Source of the DNA: Saururus chinensis
Lineage: Eukaryota > Streptophyta > Magnoliopsida > Piperales > Saururaceae
Direction of reading: 5' to 3'
Assembly (NCBI GenBank): GCA_035235625.1
Contig: CP141144.1
Coordinates: forward strand, 28,889,014 to 28,953,013
Length of the DNA: 64,000 nt
Position numbers and translations under genes: made by a program. Below are positions 38,761 through 48,300 of the stretch, in pieces. The notes under the pieces were generated by a model, which ran no database searches, was not told the origin of the DNA, and saw only the letters and a program-made list of their open reading frames with translations. Within the stretch, counting starts at the first letter, position 1. Each line of letters begins with the position of its first letter.

Positions 38761-40260
38761 GGGGTCCGATGCCCCGCCAATTGGCTCCTCGATTTTGGTG
38801 CAAGCAAACATATTACCCCAGATGCGACCCAACTCACTTCCCCCTCTCCCTACCCTGGCCCTCCTTATGTTAACATAGGTAATGGTAAATCCCTTCCTGT
38901 CTCCTCAATCGGTAGTACCTCTGTCACCCTTCCTCACTCTACCCTCCAACTTTCTACCATCCTCCACACTCCCTCCATTACTCACAATCTTCCTTTTGTC
39001 CACAAACTCGCACATCACAATGATTGTTCTCTAACCTTCTCTGCCTCTGATGTGTCTATCAAGGATAACAAGACCGGTCACCTACTCTATCGTGGTCCAA
39101 GTCAAAACGGCGTCTACCCCCTCTCTCCCACCATCCCAAGTGCCTTCACTACTATTACCTCCTCCAACACCTGGCATCAACGACTCGGTCACCCAGCCTC
39201 TGCCACTTTTCAGACCATTGTTTCTTCATTTCCCTTCCATGTTTCCAAAATAAAACACTTAGAGTGTAACAGTTGTCATGTTAGCAAATCACATAAATTG
39301 CCCTTTCCAAAGTCTCATTGCTCTACTACTTGCCCCCTCCAACTCATCCACACCGATCTTTGGGAACCATCTCTTGTCACCTCCTTCCTTGGCTACCAAT
39401 ATTACATTATCTTTATAGATGACTTCACCCGCTACACTTAGCTATACCCCTTAAAACTTAAGTATGATGTCTTTGCCACCTTCCTTACCTTTCAATCCAT
39501 GGTCGAAAATGCACTCCCCTATCGTATCACCACCTTCCATTCTGACAATGGTTGCGAATTTATCAACTCCCACTTCACCTCTCACTTCCACACCCACAGC
39601 ATCACTCACCAATTCTCTTGTCCTCATATACCTGAACAAAATGGAGTCGCTGAACATAAACACTGCCACATTATTGAAACCACCCTTACCATACTAACGT
39701 CTGCACACATGCCTCCCACCTATTGGGTGGATGTTGCCTACACCGCCACCTACCTCATCAATATGCTACCCTCCCCCACCCTCCGTAATGCCTCCCCCTA
39801 CCAACTTCTCCATAATACCCCCCCTAACTACTCTCATCTCCGCATCTTTGGTTGTCGATGCTACCCATGGGCCCGTCCTTACAACATAAATTAGACGCCC
39901 GGTCTATACCTTGTGTCTTCATCAGCTACTGTCCCACCACCAAAGGCTATAGGTGTCTCGACCCTTCTAGTCACCATGTCTACATCTCTCGCCATGTCCG
40001 CTTCATTGAACATGACGTTCCCTTTCGCTCCCACTCTCCACTACCTCCACCCTCCCCTTCACCCCTTCTTTCCCCCCTACCCCTACAACCGGTGCCTCCC
40101 CCCATCTCCCATCACCATCCTCATCTTTATTTTGCATCCCAACCACTTCCCCCCTCTCCCCTCGAACCCTCACCTCTATCTCCCATCTCCCCTTCCCCTC
40201 CCCTTCCCCCATCCGCCCTTCCCCTAATCCTTTCCCTCCCCCTGCTCCGACTCATCACAT
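38761..40260 (+). pseudogene. Copia protease and integrase (fossil)
   Basis: The protease has NWLLDFGASKHITPD at about 38779-38823. Integrase starts with the HHCC region (WHQRLGHPAS at about 39173, later CNSCHVSKSHKLPFPK), followed by the catalytic core (HTDLW, FIDDFTRYT near 39410, SDNGCEF near 39541 and IPEQNGVAEHKH near 39630). A proline-rich linker ends near 40260. It is broken in a few places. Confidence 0.85.
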
Positions 40261-41840
40261 GATTACCCGTAGCAAAGCTGGCATCTCTCGCCACCGCATC
40301 CCACTTTCTTTCATCGCCCAAGCCCCCCTGAAACCGAACCCACCTCCTATTATCTTGCCACTCAATCCCCAAAATAGTGTGCTGCTATGTGTTCTGAGTA
40401 TGGTGCCCTCATCAATCAAGGTACCTGAAGTCTCGTCCCACCCCCACCTAATTCCAACATCATTGGCTACCGGCGGACCTATAAGATCAAGCGTGGCCCT
40501 GACGGTACCATATCTAGGTACAAGGCACGCCTGGTTGCCAAAGGCTTTACTCAAGAAGAAGGCCATGACTACCATGAAACCTTTAGCCCAATGGTCAAAC
40601 CTTATACCATCCGCATTGTCCTCAGCCTAGGTCTTTCCCATACTTGGGTCATCAAACAACTTGATGTCTCTAACGCCTTTCTTCATGGCACCATTTTGGA
40701 GGAACTCTACATGGCCCAACCACCCGGTTTCGTTGACCCCTCCCACCACGTCTGTCGCCTTCACAAAGTACTCTATGGCCTTAAACAAGCCCCTCACCAA
40801 TGGTACGCCAAACTTTCATCCTACTTAACCCACCTTGGCTTCCGGTCATGCCACGCTGACACATCACTCTTCCTTCACCAACAAGGCCCCCAAGTCACCA
40901 TCCTTATCGTCTATGTCGATGATATTCTTATCACTGACTCTCATGCTCCCTTCGTTGACCATATCATATCTCTTCTGGGTCGTGCCTTTGCCGTCAAAGA
41001 CCTGGGTCTTCTTCACCACTTCCTTGGTATTAAGTTCACCACTACCCCAAATGGCCTCTTCCTCTCTCAAGCCCACTATGCTCGAGACATTCTCCATCGT
41101 GCCCACATGGATCACTGCAAACCAACCCCCACTCCTACTGGCTACAAACGACCCCACACCTCTACCACCGACCCCCTATTTCCTAACCCGTCCCACTACA
41201 AAAGCATCGTCAGTGCCCCCCAATACCTCACAAACACCCGCCCCGACATTGCCTATGCCGTGAACTATGTCTGCCAACATATACATAACCCCACCATCAC
41301 TCACTACATGGCTGTTAAGCGGATCCTCAGGTACCTTCAAGGCACTCTATCCTGTGGTATTCTCTTCCAACCCAGGCCTTGTACCCTTACTGCATGCTCC
41401 GACTCTTACTGGGCCGGTGACCCCCTTGACCGCCGATCCGTCACCGGGTACTGCATCTTCATGGGCCCTAATCTCATCATTTGAAAGTCTAAAAAGCAAG
41501 TCACTGTTGCCCGCTCCTCCACTGAAGCCAAGTACCGTGCACTCTCCTCCACAGCCACAAAAATTGTCTGGGCCTCCAAGGTTCTCAAGTTTATAGGCAT
41601 CTCTTCCCCTACCACACCAAAACTATTATGCGATAATCAGTCTACCATTGCCCTCACCACCAACCCGGTCTTCCATGCTCACACCAAACACATTGAGATT
41701 GATCATCACTACATTTAGGAGCAAAAATTCTAGCTAGCCACATGGAGGTTCATCATGTCTCCTCTAAGGATCAACTTGCAGACATACTTACCAAGCCACT
41801 GCCCATCACTCAATTTCAATCTCTCACTACCAAACTCACG
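40261..41840 (+). pseudogene. Copia reverse transcriptase and RNase H (fossil)
   Basis: RT is largely in one open frame, 40591-41484: KQLDVSNAFLHGTI, YGLKQAPHQWYAKL, then the palm motif YVDDILIT at about 40912-40935. RNase H follows with ACSDSYWAGDPLDRRSVTGY at about 41394-41453 and STEAKYRALSS at about 41518. Coding ends shortly before the primer tract at about 41855-41871. Few breaks. Confidence 0.85.
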
Positions 41841-41871
41841 GCTACTCACCCGCCCTGAGTTTGCAAGGGCA

Positions 41872-42102
41872 TATTAAGGGAACCAAATCCTTGCTAGAAT
41901 TCTATGTAATATTCTCACACAATCTACTCCCAATCTGGGATTCTCTGTAATATTCTCACACGATCTACTCCCAATCTAGGATTCTATGTAATATTCTCAC
42001 ACGATATGTAGGGATTCACCTCAGATCTGTCTTTGTGGGTCTTCTCTACAAATATTGTACACAACATAGATTTCACTATTATTGAAATTCTCTTCCTCTT
42101 CA
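41872..42102 (+). repeat. 3' LTR of the Copia element, expanded by a 41-bp tandem repeat
   Basis: It is 231 bases against 137 for the 5' LTR. The extra length comes from about 2.6 copies of a 41-base unit beginning ATTCTNTGTAATATTCTCAC at 41899, 41940 and 41981. The rest aligns with the 5' LTR. Confidence 0.85.
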
Positions 42103-42107
42103 GCAAC

Positions 42108-42374
42108 CAAGACAAAGAAGGGGAAATGTGTGGAGGGAGTTATAGTTTGGAATTCGTTGTTGTGATGACGAAGTTTTCCATGCAAAAGAAGGTGAGGAAG
42201 GGAGGTATGACCTCTAGGTCTATTCCATGGAGAAGAAATGAGAGGACACCTTGATTTTAGTAACGTAAGCTAGGTAGAAAAGACACTAGTGGTAGATGGG
42301 TTAGATGGGATGGTCTGATTACTACAAGCTGGCTGTGGAAGTGATGTGATGATTTGTTGTGGTGATATCACGAT
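42108..42374. other. Right arm of the Pack-type element (5' flank of the captured DUF936 piece)
   Basis: This continues the DNA that lay upstream of the DUF936-like ATG before the Copia insertion. No gene was seen. The last 45 bases form the right terminal inverted repeat. Confidence 0.45.
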
Positions 42375-43199
42375 CCTTTTATTATTATGAATGGAATGTT
42401 ATGCCATTTGGTTTGAAATTTTTTTTTCAAATTTTAAAAATATTAAGAATGGAATTTTTGTCCCTTATAGTAACTGTTTTATTGTTTATATTGATGATAT
42501 TTTAATATTTATAAAAAACTTTGTCAACATATAAAACATTTCAATATTTTTATTAAAACTATTAAAAATAATAGATTGGTGGTACCAACACCAAAGATGA
42601 AAATACTTCAAGAAAAAATTAGATTTTTCAGGTCATGATATTTACATGGGAAAAATCTTACTCATTAGTAGAAGTAATGAATTTGCTTCTAAGTTTCTTG
42701 ATAAAAGCTTTTTAAGGAAGCTTGAATTATATTTCTAATTATTATAAAGATCTAGCCAAAGCCACAACTATTCTAAATAATCAATTAAGAAACAATGCTC
42801 TAGAATGGATTGAAGAACACATTACCATAGTTAAAAAGATAAAATGAGGAGTGAAAAACCGAGCTTGCTTATCTTTAGCTAATCTAAATTGGTGCAAAGA
42901 AGTAGAAACATATGCATTAGATAATGGTTATGGGCGAATATTGAAACAACAAAACCTTATAACCCTAAAAGAGGAAATAAAAAATTTATGCATTGTTAAT
43001 TGTATTTATAAAGTTCAAAATGATTTTATTAAATCAAGAGTTCTTACTAAGGATTGAGTGTACCTCTTCTAAATATATAATTGAAAATGATGTTAACCAT
43101 TTAGCATCAAAACATTTTTTTCTAAATGGCAAGCAATACTTTATGTTTTTTTATTTATGAACGGAACATATAAAGGGATATCTAACTCTCTTCATAATT

Positions 43200-44239
43200 T
43201 CTAACCCATGAATTTTAACAGAGATGATACAAACTTAACTTTACAAGGATGATGCAATCTTGGCTAAACCCTAAGGTTAAGAGCCAAAGAAGGGGTAGAG
43301 GTAATTGGAGAGGCCAATTTGTGTCACAAACTCCCTATTGACCAAAAATATTCAAAAAAATTAATGAAGTTGAAAGCTCTAAATATGTAAGAACGTGTAA
43401 ATTCACTCTTAAAGAAATCTAATTTTATTTCAAATATCACTCTTAATAAAAAGGATATTAAATGGATCAATGATCTTAATTATATAGCTCAAAGTTATAT
43501 GAACAATGCTCATTACTTCACAATCATAGAAGGAAAAGCTAGATGGAATTATGAGTTAATCGTTACTAAGACTAATTCAATCATAACTTCTCATATGAGA
43601 AGAATGAAAGACAATCCTAAGTCGTCAATTGCTTATAGAAAAGCCAATATTCAAGGAATTTTAAAAATAACAGATAGGGAATTAGACCTTGAATATAATT
43701 ATTGGGATTATATTCATGAATGGAATAATTCTTGTTTATATCAATACCTAGTTTATATATATGACCAATAATGTATTCATATCGGCCCTACTAAATTGGT
43801 TTTATCATTAAAGGCTAAATTTTGGCCATAATGAAGATTATTTGCCACAATCCTATTGAACAAAATATTATGCTTATCACCAGCAAATTAATAAAAATAC
43901 ATAGAATATTTTTTAACAAAAGATGCTATCATTCGTTATATCTTATAATCTCCCTTGAATTCAGGCTTAGGCATTTGATTACAAGAAAGATGACTTGAAT
44001 TTACCATGTTTGGCTTGAAGCTTTTATTAGAGATGGTGTCTGACTAAGGACAAAACTTAGAAGAAATTAAGTCTTCTCTTTAGAAATTGTGATAAAATAC
44101 AAAGTCTCAAAAGGAAAATACTTATTATCAAAAGTTAATTCCTATGGACATTTTAAAACAAAAATTGAAGTCTAGATATCTGGATCTACCATCCAAAGAA
44201 TTAAATTATAAAACACTGAGACATAATGCAGCAACAATT
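43200..44239 (+). pseudogene. Caulimovirid second ORF (fossil)
   Basis: After RNase H a new reading region starts near 43250 (the QSWLNPKVKSQRRGRG segment). The longest piece, 43499-43771, reads RKANIQGILKI and LEYNYWDYIHEWNNS, then KAKFWP. I recall similar patterns from the second ORF of Florendovirus-type genomes, whose function is unknown. A related but distinct region occurs at 48535-49300. Many breaks are present. Confidence 0.55.
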
Positions 44240-45258
44240 TGATGTACACCATTGTATACACAATTTAAATTATATAGAGACAGAAGAAAATAAGTGAAAG
44301 ACAAATTAAATTAATGTAATTTCTGAATCTAAATTTTAAATTGGTAATCTTCTCTAAATTACATAATATATATAGAGAAAATCTAAACTAATCCTAATGA
44401 AAATTGGAAACACTAAACGAATCCAATTCTAACTAAAAGAGTCTTAACTATTAGGAAATAGACTAAAAACAAGAATCTAATCTAAACTAAACTAATTTAG
44501 GGTCATAGCATTCCTCAAAGTGACTACTTTTTTAAGGCTTGAAACATTGAATTAATGTAAATGACTAACATAGCTAGATCAACATCAAATTCAACTACTA
44601 GACCGGTTAGGGCATCAACAATTTACATATTAAGAGACTTGCGTTGGTAGCCAAGAATATATTTCTCATCACAAATTGTAGCCAAGAATATATTTCTCAC
44701 CACAAATTGTAGAGCATGATTGGTTGCTTCATCTTGCGCAACAAAACGATAGGTGTGGGCTTGGTTGGTGACAAGAGCTATCATCACGTTGGTAAGCTCC
44801 AAAACCGTTGTTTTGACTTAATTTTCCAATTGTTGTGTGATGATGTGTAGGCATGTGGGGGAGGAATCTGCGATGGGCACATGATGGAGAGCCTAAGAAT
44901 CCACTGCAATAAGGGGTAGTTTGGTGGAGGGCTCTTCCAATGTGGCGTGCTCATGCAAAATGGAGGTCCAAAAGTTGAACACTTTGATACCAATGATATA
45001 GACCAATATCTCCACACACTAAATTAGAAAGAAATTAAAGAAAATGAAAGACAAATTAAACTAATGTAATTTCTGAATTTGATTTTTAAATTGCTAATCT
45101 TCTCCGAATTATAGAATATATATAGAGAAAATCTAAGCTAATCCTTATGGAACTAAGAAACACTAAATGAATCCAATGCTAACTAAAGGAGTCTAACTAT
45201 TAAGAATTAGACTAAAAATGGGATCTAATCTAACATAATTTAATATAGGGCCACAACA
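44240..45258 (-). mobile_element. TRIM-like miniature LTR retroelement inserted in the caulimovirid
   Basis: Direct repeats 44240-44510 and 44994-45258 (about 270 bases each, both TG...CA) flank about 480 bases. On the minus strand the right repeat is followed directly by TGGTATCAAAG (44993-44983), a tRNA-Met-type primer site. The left repeat is preceded on that strand by a short purine run (TTTGAGGAA). The flanks read CAATT (44235-44239) and CAGTT (45259-45263), a target duplication with one change. The interior has a 77-codon frame without recognised domains. Size, LTRs, primer site and tract fit a TRIM element. The copy is diverged between its ends and so is old. Confidence 0.75.
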
Positions 45259-45263
45259 CAGTT

Positions 45264-45749
45264 ACTGGTTACATTCTCATATGGAGAAGATGATGGAAAT
45301 ATTTCCCACATACATAATGCAAAAATGAAGATTTTGCTCAAAGTAATGAATGCATGTACGAATACATTGGCAAATTATTACATCTCTACAAAGATGACAT
45401 AAAGACATAGAATACTGTAAAACAATAATGAGGATGATGATGTAAGTAATGACAATTACATCTACTCAAAGAGGGAGAAAACTATGTTAATGTAAGCAAA
45501 GATGAACACATCTATTCAAAGATGGGTAAGCTAGAAAATATGATTATACAATAACGATAGACAAAAGAAGACTCCTTCAGGCATAAAGAAATCCACTTTA
45601 GAGATTATTGCTATCAATCACGGAAAGAAGACATAAAGTAATCAACATATGCATAATTGAAGATAAAGATAGCAGCATAATTGACAATAAAGACAAGATG
45701 CATAAAATAATCTACTTTCTGCATTAATGCTAACAACTCTAAAAGAGGA
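45264..45749 (+). other. Caulimovirid 3' region, no open frame
   Basis: This AT-rich sequence continues the viral block after the TRIM insertion. It carries repeated AAGATGA/AAAGATG and GACATAAAG phrases and no long frame. It probably covers the decayed end of the second ORF and the promoter region. Confidence 0.4.
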
Positions 45750-46233
45750 TACTTTAGGATAAGAAATTATTATCCTCTCTTTCTTTGTTTCTTTTTTCTA
45801 TTCTTTACTTAGATTGTAAGTTAGCAAAGTCTCTCTATATGGAAACTTCATTATTATCATCAGGACAAGTCTTTCAACTCTTTTCTTTTCTTTCACTTGT
45901 AACCACGACTTCTTAATTTTTCTTATTTCATTTATATGTTCTTCTTGTAGAGCCTTCTTTCTTTTTTAATCTCTCTCCCTCACCTCATAATCTTTTCTTT
46001 CTTGATCATCCTGTGTACAATTTTTCTTATTGTTAATAAACCATTTTTATTCTTTCGCATTCTCATCTCTATCTCCCATCTTATTACCATTTTCTATATA
46101 AAAATGGTATCAAATATATTTATAGAGATAAAACGGAAAAGAAATTGGAAAACTCCTTCTACAAGAAGACATATTCCAATTACGGGAAAATAAGAGGAAC
46201 TAACAAGATTTGCTTATCTATCAACAATTAAGA
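45750..46233 (+). promoter_or_regulatory. Caulimovirid leader, primer site and first-ORF start (fossil)
   Basis: The CT-rich leader holds GATTGTAAGTTAGCAAAGTC (45814-45833), found again inverted near 48300-48250. The primer site TGGTATCAAA lies at 46105-46114, as in tRNA-Met-primed pararetroviruses. A basic first-ORF start follows (RKRNWKTPSTRRHIPITGK at about 46133-46190). The block then continues across the Stowaway-like insertion. Confidence 0.65.
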
Positions 46234-46235
46234 TA

Positions 46236-47692
46236 CTACCTCCGTCCTATATTAATAGCTCCAATAGATTAAAAACGTTATTCTATATTAATTGCTCCAT
46301 TTCACTCAATTTAAACCATGATATGTCTCTTATATTTTCTCACAAAATTTAGTCTCTGTGAATTTTGCTTCTATTCGCAATTACACCGCTGGTTCGAGCA
46401 ACGATTGGGTTGTTCACTGCTAGAGTCAGAGATGGCAGCAAAGTTAGACCACCAAAGGTGGTCGTCTCCGACAGTGGCCAAGCCATTGCTGGCAGATTTT
46501 GATGAAAAACACAGCTATTCATCATGAATGTTGAAACGTTCTGTAACTGCTAACTGTAACTTCTCAATATGAAACTGATAATCCTAAATAAAAAGGGTCG
46601 ACAAGCACATGGAGAAGATGGACTGTGCAAGTTCTTCATGGCTCTCTACCAAATTATTGGTGGAACCTTTTGGTTTTCTCGGTGGACGGTGACGTGGTTT
46701 GGTTACAAAAGGCACCAACTCCATCTCATTCCAGATGATGAACATGGAGACAGAGGGATCTCTAAACATTCGTTTTGGGGACTTCGGCAATTTCAGTGAC
46801 CTAGGTGATGGCAGCTCCTCCACCTGGACAACGGCTTTAGAGGCCACATTTTGCCTTCCTCAAAGAGCTCTTTTGCCGTTGTGAGGTATGAGGGATCCAA
46901 CTGGCCACTAAAGTCGAAGGCAAAGTCATCTTCCTCCTCGTAATTGTGTTTGTCGCCTTGAGTGGCTACTGCCTGTGAGGATTTTGGGGGGTCGGGCTTC
47001 TCCTCCCAGTGGAACAGAACACAGGAGGAAGACGATCCAAGGTCTTTGTCAAGGGAGAGGCGGTTGCAATCTTGGTAGATGGTGGTGGCACGGGAGGGGC
47101 TGGTCGCGACGCTGAAGTAGCGGAAGTCGCCCCTAAAGCATTTGGGGCTGGATGGGACACTGGTGTAGGGGTAGGAGCAAGCTCTATCGAAGTTGAACTC
47201 AATAAGGGAGATTGGAACCACCACTTCCATACCATTCGTGGGGCAGCACCTTATTCAATCGTCTCCTTAATATGAACCTATGAACACTGTTTACTCTAGG
47301 ATGGGCTGCTTGTCTAATTTTTGAAGTTGAGGGATACTACAATGCGTGATTCAAACCTGGGTTAGGATATGAGATTCTAGGTTCTATATAGGGGAGAGAG
47401 GATGAGGAGGAAGGAGGAGATTAACAGCAAGAAGCTTGACCACGGCCATGTGTGGGGGATGAGATTCTACATTCTATATAAGAGAAGCTTGACCACAGCC
47501 ACGTGCAGCTGACAAACATCGAGGCAAAGGGCTCTTCTAGTGCAACAAGGAGGATAAAATGGGCAAAAACTCTATACCGGGGGTAGCCGGGGAATCAGAA
47601 GATCGCAGGCTTATCTTTATTGTTGGACACGTGATTATTACCTTAATAAAAATAATATAATTTAGAAATGGAGCTATTAATATAAGATGGAG
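46236..47692. mobile_element. Stowaway/mariner-like TIR element carrying a DUF1645 pseudogene
   Basis: The left end reads CTACCTCCGTCCTATATTAA and the right end, reverse-complemented, reads CTCCATCTTATATTAATAGC. Both match the CTCCCTCCGT-type ends of plant Stowaway/mariner elements and share the run TATATTAATAGCTCC. TA dinucleotides flank it (46234-46235 and 47693-47694). At 1.46 kb it is far longer than a normal Stowaway MITE. The interior holds a pseudogene of a plant gene family (46584-47230) and no transposase. Caulimovirid first-ORF sequence continues on both sides. It appears to be a non-autonomous element that captured host DNA. Confidence 0.65.
46584..47230 (-). pseudogene. DUF1645-family pseudogene inside the Stowaway-like element
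   Basis: On the minus strand an ATG at 47230 opens MEVVVPISLIEFNFD, followed by VPSSPKCFRGDF, LFHWEEKPDPPKSS, DDFAFDFSGQLDPS and FEEGKMWPLKPL. This is the conserved N-terminal pattern of plant DUF1645 proteins (usually PSSPxRFG, FDWEExPGTPK, DFAFDFSG, ADELFxxGKIRPLKPP). A stop falls near 46793. The next expected block (KLPKSPKRMFRD, about 46770-46735) lies in another frame, so the gene is broken by at least one frame change. Members are typically 200-350 residues and have few or no introns. Their role is poorly known, though some have been linked to stress response. Capture by the surrounding element explains its place in viral DNA. Confidence 0.75.
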
Positions 47693-47694
47693 TA

Positions 47695-47975
47695 TATTCC
47701 TATTAGGGAAAAAAAAAGAGAAAACTAAAGAAGCACTTATTATTACAAAATAAATAGGACAAGTCTTGCTCAACTATCAACAATTTAAGAAGCAAATAGG
47801 CTAAAAATCAATTTATCAAAGTCATTTGCAAGACGTGCCTTCCTCCTACACGACTTGGGAGGTCAACTCACAAGATGTCCTTATTTCATAATAATATGTG
47901 AAGGTAAATGATAAAACAAAGGGAAAATCTCTTCCTACCCTTCAATAATCTTGCTTTAACAAACACAAGTGAATA
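47695..47975 (+). mobile_element. Caulimovirid first-ORF piece (fossil)
   Basis: The phrase FARRAFLLHDLGGQLTRCPY at about 47827-47886 follows on from the viral block left of the Stowaway-like element. A short string here (47754-47790, TCTTGCTCAACTATCAACAA) repeats one at 46208-46230, so part of the first ORF start is duplicated. Several breaks are present. Confidence 0.55.
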
Positions 47976-48300
47976 GTACAATTATCCCTTCACAATATTT
48001 TTGTCTTTAATACCATTTATATAGACAAGGGAAATTAGAAAGAAGATGATGTGAAATAAAAGAAATGATTTATTAACAATAAAAAATTGTCTAAATAAAA
48101 GCAAAAGATATTACAAAGAGAGAATGAGAATACAAAATGAGAAAGAGAGAAAGTTTTACAAAAGAAAAGAAAAATGGGAAGGAAAGCTTACAAGTGAAAT
48201 AAAATAAAAGTGTTGGAAGGCTTGTCCTCTCAATTACAATGAAGTCTCCTTATATTAGAGACTTCGCTAACTTACAATCGTCCAATATTATCTATTCTTA
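47976..48300 (-). mobile_element. Inverted caulimovirid leader and primer site
   Basis: The reverse complement matches the leader at about 45810-46115: GATTGTAAGTTAGCGAAGTC at its start, a CACTTGTAA block, TTATTGTTAATAAATCATTT, and a primer-site-like TGGTATTAAAG (near 48010). It lies opposite to the viral coding on both sides, so a rearrangement or a second inverted insertion took place. Confidence 0.7.

Larger units (their letters stand above)
36909..42102 (+). mobile_element. Copia-type retrotransposon (Ale/Retrofit-like) with short LTRs, nested in the Pack-type element
   Basis: The LTRs are 36909-37045 and 41872-42102, and the perfect 5-bp target duplication GCAAC lies at 36904-36908 and 42103-42107. 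The primer site is at about 37046 (TGGTACCAAGC, near the tRNA-Met type). Gag is about 37621-38640, followed by a knuckle, protease, integrase, RT and RNase H in Copia order to about 41840. The layout is full length (5.2 kb) but the coding region is broken in roughly eight places. By eye the LTRs differ at about 13 of 125 alignable bases, so the insertion is a few million years old. The sense strand is unusually rich in C and T compared with everything around it. Confidence 0.9.
35788..42374. mobile_element. Terminal-inverted-repeat (Pack-type) DNA element carrying a DUF936 fragment, split by Copia
   Basis: The left end (35791-35832) and the reverse complement of the right end (42370-42328) align over about 40 bases. 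Both start TGATAT, share a run of CACA/ATC/TCACA/CACTT motifs and end CCACAG. The caulimovirid RT coding breaks on the left side and resumes on the right, so the whole segment is an insertion. An imperfect direct repeat flanks it: CCTTTTTATCATGAA (35773-35787) and CCTTTTATTATTATGAA (42375-42391). That is longer than usual target duplications, so exact ends are uncertain. Without the Copia element it is about 1.4 kb. It holds a host gene fragment (36560-36902) and C-rich sequence of unknown origin (35840-36330). No transposase is seen, so it would be non-autonomous. A Mutator-like Pack element is the best guess. Confidence 0.5.
33951..46233 (+). mobile_element. Endogenous caulimovirid (Florendovirus-like) fossil, main block with nested insertions
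   Basis: The block reads along a viral genome circle. It starts with a polyprotein part resembling the movement/coat region (33976-34200, SLHPSHSSKIQNN and ETTPFSQRDYQ), then AT-rich degraded sequence. RT follows (35530-35770, VPRLVINYKPINKVL and SKFDLMSRYWQIKI), resuming after an inserted element at 42391 (YEWNVMPFGLK) and running to RNase H (about 42590-43190). A second ORF follows (about 43260-44220), then a non-coding leader (about 45750-46104), primer site (46105) and the start of the next first ORF (46120-46233). It is heavily decayed, with dozens of breaks. The match to Florendovirus rests on recalled protein patterns, while the caulimovirid RT is clear. Confidence 0.8.

Noticed and set aside
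43499-43771. 90-codon open frame that could be read as a small host gene
   Set aside because: It sits in order after the viral RNase H and reads like part of a caulimovirid second ORF, with decayed sequence on both sides.
44784-45017. 77-codon minus-strand frame as a separate gene
   Set aside because: It spans the primer site and interior of the TRIM-like element and shows no domain.
46584-47230. A working DUF1645 gene
   Set aside because: The conserved blocks lie in two frames, and the gene is enclosed by TIR ends inside viral DNA.
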